Below, one piece after another: positions 43,295-50,831 of a DNA stretch of 64,000 nt (positions within the stretch are counted from its first letter, which is position 1; each line of letters opens with the position of its first letter). Under the pieces are notes generated by a model. The model was not told where the DNA came from and ran no database searches. It was given only the letters and a program-made list of their open reading frames with translations. Source of the DNA: Solimonas aquatica (GTDB taxonomy: Bacteria > Pseudomonadota > Gammaproteobacteria > Nevskiales > Nevskiaceae); the NCBI RefSeq assembly GCF_900111015.1, contig NZ_FOFS01000014.1, positions 62,001 through 126,000 of the forward strand, read 5' to 3'. A program made the position numbers and the translations under genes.

Positions 43295-43774
43295 TCAGAA
43301 TTCGATTCGCGGCGGCGCAATCGCACTTTGCAGGATCTGCATATTGCGCAGGCGCGGATCATCGGCGGTGGGCTCGCGCGCCAGGCCGTCCTGCAGATGC
43401 AGCCAGGGCAGCCAGCTCTCCGCGCCATAGTGCACGCCGGGCGCGGCGGCGGCCGGATCATCGAGGCTGCCGATGGTGAGATACACCCTTGAGGCATCCA
43501 GATACTCGAAGCTCAGCGGTGTGCCGCAGTCCGCGCAGAAGCCGCGACGGGCCAGAGAGGAGGACGCGTAGTACTTGGGTGTGCCCTGTGTCCAGCGCAG
43601 CGCGTCACGGGGTGAGCCCGCCAATGCGGCGAAGGCATTGCCCATCGCGCGCTGACACATGCGGCAGTGACAGAGATGGATTTTCTCCAGGGCGGCGTGA
43701 ATCTCGTAGCGGACTGCGCCGCACTGGCAGCCGCCGCAGGCAGGGGTGGCGGGCGTTGGATTCATGCCCGCCAC
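43295..43774 (-). CDS. GFA (CENP-V/GFA domain) zinc protein
   Basis: A 159-residue glutathione-dependent formaldehyde-activating-like protein. Zinc ligands are seen as CGGCQCGAVRYE, CHCRMCQRA and FCADCGTPLSFE. This fold binds two zinc ions; most family members are uncharacterised despite the name. It lies 10 bp downstream of the small protein gene at 43785-44129 and could share its transcript with the TIR gene. Confidence 0.9.
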   Translation of the reverse strand: MAGMNPTPATPACGGCQCGAVRYEIHAALEKIHLCHCRMCQRAMGNAFAALAGSPRDALRWTQGTPKYYASSSLARRGFCADCGTPLSFEYLDASRVYLTIGSLDDPAAAAPGVHYGAESWLPWLHLQDGLAREPTADDPRLRNMQILQSAIAPPRIEF

Positions 43775-43784
43775 CTTAGCAAAC

Positions 43785-44129
43785 TCAGCCCGGCTTGCGG
43801 ACGATGATCGGGTCGATCAGCACCTCGGTGCCGTTCAGATAGTTGCGCACCTTGAGATTCACGTTGTAGGTGCCCTCGCTCAGGCTGGTGAGCACCAGCG
43901 CGCTGAGATAGCGGCCCAGACCCAGACCCAGGCTGAGATTGAGCGTGCCGCCGCCCGCCTTGTTGGTGAGAAACAGTTCGAAATGCCAGGAGCCGATGTC
44001 GTCGTCACTGCTGGCTGGCACCAGCTCGTAGACGATCAGATCCAGTGCCTTCACGGTCGAGACGATGGCGCTCGGATCGGGGCACTGGCCCTGGCTGTTG
44101 ATCGGAACCTGGGTGGCGATGACGGACAT
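43785..44129 (-). CDS. Small protein of unknown function next to TIR-TPR gene
   Basis: A 114-residue, probably cytoplasmic and mostly beta protein: no signal peptide, a VIVYELVP-like early strand, LTNKAGGGTLNLSLGLGLGRYLSALVL in the middle, and NVNLKVRNYLNGTEVLIDPI at the end. ATG 44129 is chosen for its AAGGAG site; the longer frame would overlap the TIR gene. It starts 49 bp after the TIR-TPR stop codon, with a hairpin (44149-44168) in between. Family not recognised. Its pairing with the TIR protein may be functional. Confidence 0.6.
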   Translation of the reverse strand: MSVIATQVPINSQGQCPDPSAIVSTVKALDLIVYELVPASSDDDIGSWHFELFLTNKAGGGTLNLSLGLGLGRYLSALVLTSLSEGTYNVNLKVRNYLNGTEVLIDPIIVRKPG

Positions 44130-44178
44130 GAGACTTGCTCCTTGGCTGGCGCGGCTCTTTTGCCGCGCGCCCCCTTTT

Positions 44179-46272
44179 TCAGGATGAGCAAGCGCCGAGC
44201 AGGGAACCGCGACGATGACGTTCAAGAAAACGCTGTAAGCGCAAACGACCGAGGTCGCAACGCTGCAAGGAGGATGGCACCGTTATCGTCGTGAGGTCTG
44301 CGTTGTCGATCACAGCCAGACGCAGGCGCAACGGCTCGGCCCGTGACGGCGCCAGCGTCTGCAGGCGCGTCAGCTGCGTGGACAGATCGGGTGCGTCGCG
44401 TCCTGGTTTCAATTCCCGCAGCAGCAGGGCGTGCTCCAGCGCGGTACCGAGGTTGGCGGGGTTGTCGTCCTTGAGTCCGGCGACGACGCCCGTGACCGTC
44501 TCCAGCGTCTGCCGCGCCGCAGCGGGCTTGCCGCGTGCCAGCTGCAGATCGGCGAGCCGGTTGGCGGCCTGCAGATAGCTTCGCCGCCAGCTCAGCTGCT
44601 GGGAATCATGTTCGTAGCAGCGACGCAGCAGCGTCAGCGCCTGCTGCGCCTGCTGTTCGGCCGGATCCAGCTGTTGCGCCAGTTCGGCCGCGCTGGCCAG
44701 CAGCAGATGGCTGTGTGCCAGGGCATGGCGCCACTCCAGATTGTCAGGATCGCGGACCTGCAGTTGTCCGCCGAGCTGCAGGCTGCGCTCGGCATTGGCC
44801 AGCCCGGCCCTTGCCTCGCCGTGTTCGAGCTGCAAATTGGCCAGCAGCAAGAGCGCAAGATCGAGGCGAAACTTCAGCGACATGTCCTCTGGCTGGCCGT
44901 TGCTCAGCCGGCTCAGGATTTCGCTTTGCTGTTGCAGCAACTGCTGCGCTTCATCGTAGCGCTCGCGCTTCTCCTGTACGGCGGCAAGCCAGGCGAGCGA
45001 TTCGGAATTGGCCAGCTGGTATTCGCGCTTGTCGGGGAAACGCTGCGCGAGCTTGCGGCTGACTTCATGCGCGGCGCTGAAGCGCTGCAGCGCCACATCC
45101 AGTTCACCGCGCGCCTCGGCCAGAGTGCCGAGATTGGACTCGGCATAACCCACTTCCTGCTGCCAGTCGCTGTTGTCGGGTTCCCGTGCCACCAGGCGCA
45201 GGGCGATGTCGCGATAGGCCAGCAGATGCGCCTGCGCCCCGGCGTAGTCCTGCTCCAGCCAGGCGGCGTAACCGGTCCAGTATTCCGACTGTCCGAGATT
45301 GAACAGCGCCTGCGCGGAGCGTGGCTGACGCTGCACCAGCTTGCGATCCAGCTCCAGGGCGGCGGCGAAGGATTGCGCGGCCAGCTTCTGATGCCCTTGC
45401 TGCACGCGGATCTCGCCGATCTGGCGCAGGGTTCGGGCGCGCGCGGCCAGCGTTGCATCGGTCTCGCCGTCCTGGGCCGCGGCGCTGAAATACCGCATAG
45501 CGCGCTCGCCCACGGCATCCAGCACATCCAGCCGGCCCACCGGTTCCAGCTTCGCGTGCAGATCGCCGAGCATGAAGCCGATCAGATCCTCAGCCTGCGC
45601 GCGGCTGCGCTCGGCGGCGCCGCGCGCGATATAGGCGGCGACCGCCAGGGTGATGGTCAGCGCCGCGATCAGCGTCGCGAAGATCGACAGGCCGGCGAGG
45701 CGGCGGTTGCGCGACTGCAGATCGCGCCGGCGCAGCTCGTCGTAACCCAGGCCCAGCAGGCCGGCGATCAGTTTCAGCAGCGCCTTGTCGCGGCCATCGC
45801 CCTGACTGCGCGCATCGGCCGCCATCGGCTCGATGCTGCGTTTGCCGCCGGCGTCGCGCACGTACAGCAGTTCCGGCGCAAAGCACTCATCGCCATCGCC
45901 GGCATGCGGCCGGCCGCCGACGATGAAGCTGCGCACGCGATCGGCGCGGCCCAGCGACTTGAAGTATCGGATTTCCTCATTCACCCACTTCGAGCGGGCG
46001 CTGTACGGCGAGCAGATCACCACCAGATAGCGTGAGGCGCGCAGCGCGCGTTCGATCTCCGGCCCCAGCTCCGAAGAGCTGGACAGCTCATCGCGATCGC
46101 GGAACACCGGATACAGCCGTGACGGTACCGGACCATCCGCACAAGGCTGCCCCACCAGCTTGTCAGGCAGGCGGTAGCGCTCCATGCGGCGACGCAGCCA
46201 TCCCGCCCAGCGCCGGTCCTCATGGCTGTAGCTGATGAACGCCCAATACTTGAAATCCCCTGCCTCGGACAC
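44179..46272 (-). CDS. TIR domain - transmembrane - TPR protein
   Basis: A 697-residue protein. Residues ~8-150 form a bacterial TIR domain: YWAFISYSHEDRRWAGWLRR, the PVPSRLYPVFRDRDEL loop, LVVICSPYSARSKWVNEEI and RVRSFIVGG. A Glu near residue 97 in WVNEE sits where TIR NADases have their catalytic Glu. One membrane helix follows (about 195-215, ATLIAALTITLAVAAYIA), then a long helical region (about 270-640) of degenerate TPRs with ALELD, YAAWLEQDYAGAQAHL and similar repeats. It may signal or degrade NAD in response to a cue; it could also be regulatory. No known defence partner adjoins it. Confidence 0.85.
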   Translation of the reverse strand: MSEAGDFKYWAFISYSHEDRRWAGWLRRRMERYRLPDKLVGQPCADGPVPSRLYPVFRDRDELSSSSELGPEIERALRASRYLVVICSPYSARSKWVNEEIRYFKSLGRADRVRSFIVGGRPHAGDGDECFAPELLYVRDAGGKRSIEPMAADARSQGDGRDKALLKLIAGLLGLGYDELRRRDLQSRNRRLAGLSIFATLIAALTITLAVAAYIARGAAERSRAQAEDLIGFMLGDLHAKLEPVGRLDVLDAVGERAMRYFSAAAQDGETDATLAARARTLRQIGEIRVQQGHQKLAAQSFAAALELDRKLVQRQPRSAQALFNLGQSEYWTGYAAWLEQDYAGAQAHLLAYRDIALRLVAREPDNSDWQQEVGYAESNLGTLAEARGELDVALQRFSAAHEVSRKLAQRFPDKREYQLANSESLAWLAAVQEKRERYDEAQQLLQQQSEILSRLSNGQPEDMSLKFRLDLALLLLANLQLEHGEARAGLANAERSLQLGGQLQVRDPDNLEWRHALAHSHLLLASAAELAQQLDPAEQQAQQALTLLRRCYEHDSQQLSWRRSYLQAANRLADLQLARGKPAAARQTLETVTGVVAGLKDDNPANLGTALEHALLLRELKPGRDAPDLSTQLTRLQTLAPSRAEPLRLRLAVIDNADLTTITVPSSLQRCDLGRLRLQRFLERHRRGSLLGACSS

Positions 46273-46424
46273 GCCTTCCCAGCTCTCCCAAGCTACGCTC
46301 GACGATGGCGATCAGCGGCAGTCTTGCGCCGATCAGCCTTCGTATCATGCCGCAAACGGCTGAGTCTGCCCTGACCGCCGGCCCGCGACGGACGGTGTCG
46401 CACACCTGAAACAGGCGCAGCGGG

Positions 46425-47519
46425 CTAGCGGATGCGGCCGGTGCGGAAGCGCTCGCGCGGCTTGGTGAACAGCGTGCCGCTGGCGATCTTGTTGCCGCGC
46501 GCCACCAGCACGATCTTGTCGCCGGCCTCGATGCGCTCTTCGGGCGAGGGATGCGGCAGGCTCTGGCCGCTGGCGCGGTCGATATGCACCACGAAGAAGG
46601 CGCCACGCCCGGCCTGCTCGGCCTCGGCCACCGTCACGCCGGTGAGCGCGCCATTGGCCGGCACACTGACCACCTCCAGCTCCAGGCCCAGCTCGTGCAG
46701 GCCACGCTTCATCTCGCGCATCTGCGGCGAGTCATCGACGAAGTGCAGGGTGGCCGGATACAGAATCATCTCGGCGATACGCTCGGCGCCGATGTGCGTG
46801 GGCAGCACGATCTGATCGGCGCCGGCATGGGCGAGCTTGCTCTCCGTGCTCGGCTCCTCGCCGCGCGCGATGATGGTCAGGCGCGGATTGAGGCTGCGTG
46901 CGCTCAAGGTGATGAACACGTTTGCCGCGTCATTGGGCAGCACCGTGGCCAGAATCTTCGCGCGCTCGATGCCGGCAATCTTCAGCGCGTTCTCGTCGGT
47001 GGCATCGCCCTGGATGCAGAGAAAGCCCAGGGCCTGCGCCTCCGCCACGCGTGTGGCCTCGTGCTCGATGATCACGAAGTCGCTGCGCGCCGGGCTCAGC
47101 TCCTTGGACAGCTGCACGCCGATGCGGCCGAAGCCGCAGATGACGATGTGATTGTGCAAGCGATCGATTTGCGTCTGCATACGGTCCACTCCCAGCATCC
47201 GGCGGATCTGTACCACGGTGAACAACTGCACCAGCGCGCCGGTCAGCACGATCATGCCGGTGCAGCCCAGCACGATGGTGGCGATGGTCAGGCCGCGCAG
47301 ATAAGGCGTGGTGACCGCATGCACCTCGCCATAACCCACCGAGAACACGGTGAAGGTGACCATGTAGGCCGCGTCGCTGAAACTCCAGCCGGCGTGCATG
47401 TAACCTGCCGTGGCAAAGACGAACACCAAGGCCACAAATACCAGGGTGCCGGCCACATTGCGCAGCGGCGAGCCGAAGATGCCTTCGGCGCTGGCGGACA
47501 GGGTCTTGCGCGTGGGCAT
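46425..47519 (-). CDS. Two-TM potassium channel with RCK (TrkA-N/C) domains
   Basis: A 364-residue protein. Helix one (GTLVFVALVFVFATAGYM), a pore loop with selectivity filter SVGYGE at about 59-64, and helix two (LTIATIVLGCTGMIVLTGALV) are followed by an RCK-N Rossmann domain (HIVICGFGRIGVQLSKEL) and an RCK-C domain ending near residue 350. Filter Ser and Glu replace the usual Thr and Asp of TVGYGD. Probably an inner-membrane K+ channel gated by nucleotide or Ca2+. It lies upstream of the TIR gene on the same strand with a 152-bp gap. Confidence 0.9.
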   Translation of the reverse strand: MPTRKTLSASAEGIFGSPLRNVAGTLVFVALVFVFATAGYMHAGWSFSDAAYMVTFTVFSVGYGEVHAVTTPYLRGLTIATIVLGCTGMIVLTGALVQLFTVVQIRRMLGVDRMQTQIDRLHNHIVICGFGRIGVQLSKELSPARSDFVIIEHEATRVAEAQALGFLCIQGDATDENALKIAGIERAKILATVLPNDAANVFITLSARSLNPRLTIIARGEEPSTESKLAHAGADQIVLPTHIGAERIAEMILYPATLHFVDDSPQMREMKRGLHELGLELEVVSVPANGALTGVTVAEAEQAGRGAFFVVHIDRASGQSLPHPSPEERIEAGDKIVLVARGNKIASGTLFTKPRERFRTGRIR

Positions 47520-47608
47520 GCGCGGGGCGGGCGGGGCTGGCGAGGAGTGTTTGAATTCTGACGGCGCGGAAAAGCTCGCATGCCGCCGGCGGCTTGTCCA
47601 GCAGGCAC

Positions 47609-47632
47609 AAAAAAGCCGCCCGGAGGCGGCTC
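47609..47632 (-). terminator. Intrinsic terminator of pnt operon
   Basis: On the minus strand GCCGCC-TCCG-GGCGGC is followed by TTTTTT. It lies about 50 bp after the pntB stop codon and closes the pntAA-pntAB-pntB transcript. Confidence 0.85.
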
Positions 47633-47683
47633 GTTTGCGCGAACAGGAATCTGTCTCAGTGCCCGCCGTCCAGCCCCGGCGGC

Positions 47684-49108
47684 TTAATGGCCGCCATCGA
47701 GAGATTTCACCGCCTGGATCATGGCCACCATCACCTTCTGCGCGTCGCCGTAGACCATGTTGGTGTTGTCGGCGAAGAACAGCTCGTTCTCCACGCCCGA
47801 GTAGCCCTTGCCCTGGCCGCGCTTGACCACGTAGACCTGCTTGGCCTGGTCCACGTTGAGAATCGGCATGCCGTAGATCGGGCTGCTCTTGTTGGTGCGC
47901 GCCGCCGGGTTCACGGTGTCGTTGGCGCCGATCACGATGGCGACGTCGGCTTCCTTGAACTCGTTGTTGATGTCTTCCATGTCATAGATGATGTCGTACG
48001 GCACGCCGGCTTCGGCGAGCAGCACGTTCATGTGACCGGGCATGCGGCCGGCCACCGGATGGATGGCGAACTTCACTTCCACGCCGGCGTCCTGGATCAG
48101 CTTCACGAACTCGAACAGCTTGTGCTGCGCCTGCGCCACGGCCAGGCCGTAGCCGGGGGCGATGATCACCTTGCTGGCGTAGCGCATGTTGATGCCGGCG
48201 TCGCCCGCATCCACCGGCTTCATGGAGCCCTTGATCTCGCCCTGGCCTTCGTCGCCGGTGGCGCCGAAGTTGGAGAAGATCACATTGCTTACCGAGCGGT
48301 TCATGGCCTTGGCCATCAGCAGGGTCAGCAGCGTGCCGGCCGAGCCCACCACCATGCCGGCGATCATCAGCGCCGGGTTCTGCAGCACGAAGCCTTCGAA
48401 ACCCACGGCCAGGCCGGTGAAGGCGTTGTACAGCGAGATCACCACCGGCATGTCGGCGCCGCCGATGGGCATGGTCATCAGCACGCCGAACACCAGGGCC
48501 AGCGCGAAGAAGGCGGCGGTGATCGCCACCGGCGCGTGGCCGTGTTCGACGAAGGCGATGTACAGGCCCAGGGCCAGGGTGGCGAAGAACACCGAGCCGT
48601 TCATCAGCTGCAGGCCGGTGAAGCGCCAGGTGCCGTTGACGCGGCCGTCGAGCTTGGCCCAGGCGATCAGCGAGCCGGACAGCGAGATGGCGCCGATCAG
48701 CGAGCCGATGATGGTGACCACCAGCGGAATGGTTTCGTGCTGCGCGCTGCTGCGGAACAGCTCCACGGCGCCGATGGCGGCGGCGGCGCCACCACCCATG
48801 CCGTTGTAGAGCGCCACCATCTGCGGCATGGCGGTCATCTCCACCTTCTTGCCGCTCCACCAGGCCCAGCCGAAGCCCAGGGCCAGGGCCGCGGCGCCGA
48901 GCGCGACGTTCACGTTCAGATGCGGCGCGGCGGCGTCATTGACGCCGAACACGTAGAGGAAGCTGGCCAGCACCGCCACCAGCATGCCCAGGCCCGCGAC
49001 GCGGATGCCCGAGGCCGCCGTCACCGGCGAGGACATGCGCTTCAAACCGTAGATGAAAAGAAACGCCGCGACGAGGTAGCTGGCGTCGATGATCAGTTGT
49101 GCATTCAT
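47684..49108 (-). CDS. pntB: NAD(P) transhydrogenase subunit beta
   Basis: A 474-residue subunit with about eight N-terminal helices (domain II) and the NADP-binding domain III after residue ~290, seen in IIAPGYGLAVAQAQHK, HPVAGRMPGHMNVLLAEA and GANDTVNPAART. The complex uses the proton gradient to reduce NADP+ with NADH. It is third in pntAA-pntAB-pntB, the split-alpha arrangement. The C-terminus (SLDGGH) is normal. Confidence 0.97.
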   Translation of the reverse strand: MNAQLIIDASYLVAAFLFIYGLKRMSSPVTAASGIRVAGLGMLVAVLASFLYVFGVNDAAAPHLNVNVALGAAALALGFGWAWWSGKKVEMTAMPQMVALYNGMGGGAAAAIGAVELFRSSAQHETIPLVVTIIGSLIGAISLSGSLIAWAKLDGRVNGTWRFTGLQLMNGSVFFATLALGLYIAFVEHGHAPVAITAAFFALALVFGVLMTMPIGGADMPVVISLYNAFTGLAVGFEGFVLQNPALMIAGMVVGSAGTLLTLLMAKAMNRSVSNVIFSNFGATGDEGQGEIKGSMKPVDAGDAGINMRYASKVIIAPGYGLAVAQAQHKLFEFVKLIQDAGVEVKFAIHPVAGRMPGHMNVLLAEAGVPYDIIYDMEDINNEFKEADVAIVIGANDTVNPAARTNKSSPIYGMPILNVDQAKQVYVVKRGQGKGYSGVENELFFADNTNMVYGDAQKVMVAMIQAVKSLDGGH

Positions 49109-49133
49109 TTTCGAAGTCCGTGAGGGGTGAGGA

Positions 49134-49189
49134 GTGAGGCGTGGGAGCGGGCGCGGTTCGCGCCGCGCTCCTCACGCTGGTCGCCTCAC
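49134..49189. repeat. Imperfect hairpin between pntAB and pntB
   Basis: Outer arms GTGAGGCG (49134-49141) and CGCCTCAC (49182-49189) enclose an imperfect GC-rich stem, 49141-49155 with 49159-49175. GTGAGGAGTGAGG runs lie beside it. It overlaps the pntAB stop codon, and could modulate relative pntB expression or be a dispersed repeat. Confidence 0.5.
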
Positions 49190-49479
49190 GCTTTCTTCTT
49201 GTCCGATGACTTGAACATCTGCAGCATGCGTTCGGTCACCACATAGCCACCGGCGGCGTTGCCGGCGCCGAGCAGCACGCCGAAAAAGCCGATGATCTGC
49301 TCGACCAGCGAGGTGGCATTGAGCAGCGCGAACAGCGCGCCCACCACCACGATGCCGTGCACGAAGTTGGAACCCGACATCAGCGGCGTGTGCAGGATGG
49401 ACGGCACGCGGCCGATGATCTCGTAGCCGGTGAAGGCGGCGAGCATGAAGATGTACAGCGCGACGAATCCGGTCAGCAT
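49186..49479 (-). CDS. pntAB: NAD(P) transhydrogenase subunit alpha part 2
   Basis: A 97-residue membrane subunit with three helices (LTGFVALYIFMLAAFTGYEII; GIVVVGALFALLNA; IIGFFGVLLGAGNAAGGYVV), the PntA C-terminal piece that is a separate gene in split-alpha enzymes. It lies 3 bp after pntAA and 77 bp before pntB. Confidence 0.95.
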   Translation of the reverse strand: MLTGFVALYIFMLAAFTGYEIIGRVPSILHTPLMSGSNFVHGIVVVGALFALLNATSLVEQIIGFFGVLLGAGNAAGGYVVTERMLQMFKSSDKKKA

Positions 49480-49482
49480 GAC

Positions 49483-50610
49483 TTAGCCCTCAATGACCTT
49501 TTTGGCAGCTTCGTTCTTGATTTCGCCGGCATGCGTCAGGCAGGCCTTGGCGAGCACCTCGTCTTCCCAGTTCACCGCGAACTTCTTGTCCTTGTCGAAC
49601 ATCAGCTCGATGAGGTTGAACTGGTTCTTGGCATACAGCTCGGAGGCGTGCTCGGCCAGCAGCGAGGGCACGTTCAGCGGCGCCACGATGGTCACCTGGC
49701 CGATCTGCACGGTCTGGCCGGGCTGGGTGTATTCGCAGTTGCCGCCGCCTTCCGAGGCCAGGTCCACGATCACCGCACCGTTCTTCATGCCGTCCACCTG
49801 CGCCTTGCTCACCAGCTTGGGCGAGGGGCGGCCGGGGATGGAGGCCGTGGTGATGATGATGTCGGCCTGCTGGATGTGCTTGGTGATGACTGCGGCCACC
49901 TTGTCCTTTTCTTCCTGCGTCAGCTCGCGGGCGTAACCGCCCTGGCCGCGCGCGTCCACGCCGGTGTCCACGAACTTGGCGCCCAGCGACTCGGCCTGTT
50001 CCTTGGTTTCCGGACGCACGTCATAGCCTTCCACCATGGCGCCCAGACGGCGCGCGGTGGCGATGGCCTGCAGGCCGGCCACGCCCAGACCCATGACCAG
50101 GCACTTGGCCGGGCGGATGGAGCCGACCGCCGTGGTCATCATCGGCAGGATGCGGGCGAGATTGGTGGCGCCCAGCAGCGCGCCGTAATAGCCGGCCAGC
50201 GCGGCCTGGCTGGACAGCGCGTCCATGGCCTGGGCGCGGGTGATGCGCGGCACCAGTTCCATGGCGAAGCTGGTGATCTTCTTGTCGCGCAGCAGCTTGG
50301 TCAGCTCCACTTCCTTGTGCGCATAGACGAAGGACAGCAGCACGCTGCCTTCCTTCATGGCATTGACCACCGACAGCTCCGGCGGCTGCACGCTGACCAC
50401 GATATCGGCATCCGAAACCAGACCCTGCGGGTTGGCGGCGAAGGTCACGTTCTTGAAGGCCGAATCCGGAATGCGGCTGGCCGCGCCGGCGTCGGACTGC
50501 ATGTGAATCTCGCAGCCGAGCTTGGCGAGTTTGTCGGCGACCGCCGGAACCAGCGCCACACGGCGCTCGTTCGCGCGAGTCTCCTTCAGCACGGCAATTT
50601 TGACCGGCAT
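49483..50610 (-). CDS. pntAA: NAD(P) transhydrogenase subunit alpha part 1
   Basis: A 375-residue soluble NAD(H)-binding domain I. It opens with KIAVLKETRANERRVALVPA, has the QAALAGYYGALLGA segment and a Rossmann motif in CLVMGLGVAGLQAIATARRLGA, and the mobile loop region around TAYARELTQEEK. It heads the pnt operon and is divergent from nrdJa across 221 bp. Confidence 0.96.
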   Translation of the reverse strand: MPVKIAVLKETRANERRVALVPAVADKLAKLGCEIHMQSDAGAASRIPDSAFKNVTFAANPQGLVSDADIVVSVQPPELSVVNAMKEGSVLLSFVYAHKEVELTKLLRDKKITSFAMELVPRITRAQAMDALSSQAALAGYYGALLGATNLARILPMMTTAVGSIRPAKCLVMGLGVAGLQAIATARRLGAMVEGYDVRPETKEQAESLGAKFVDTGVDARGQGGYARELTQEEKDKVAAVITKHIQQADIIITTASIPGRPSPKLVSKAQVDGMKNGAVIVDLASEGGGNCEYTQPGQTVQIGQVTIVAPLNVPSLLAEHASELYAKNQFNLIELMFDKDKKFAVNWEDEVLAKACLTHAGEIKNEAAKKVIEG

Positions 50611-50831
50611 GGATTGGTGCTCCGAGTGCTAAATGAATGATTGAGAGCCGGCGCGGCATTGGCTTCTAGGCGAGCCTGGCGGGCGCGAGCGGGCAGCAAG
50701 TCTAGCTAAAGGCGGACGGGAATAACACCCAAACTCTTGTCAGCAGCTTGCGCTCAGGCGCTTTCCGTGCTGCGCCGCAACGGTGGACGCCCGCCCCCGC
50801 CAGGCGCAGGATGAGGACGGCAAAAGGTGTG

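Noticed and set aside
44149-44168. Hairpin GCGCGGC / GCCGCGC between the TIR gene and the small gene as a terminator
   Set aside because: On the minus strand it is followed by CAGCCAAGG, not a T-tract; it may be a processing or attenuation element instead.
47645-47700. Second copy of codons for L-D-G-G-H-stop just after the pntB stop
   Set aside because: Short, GC-rich and low-complexity; not convincing as a gene duplication.
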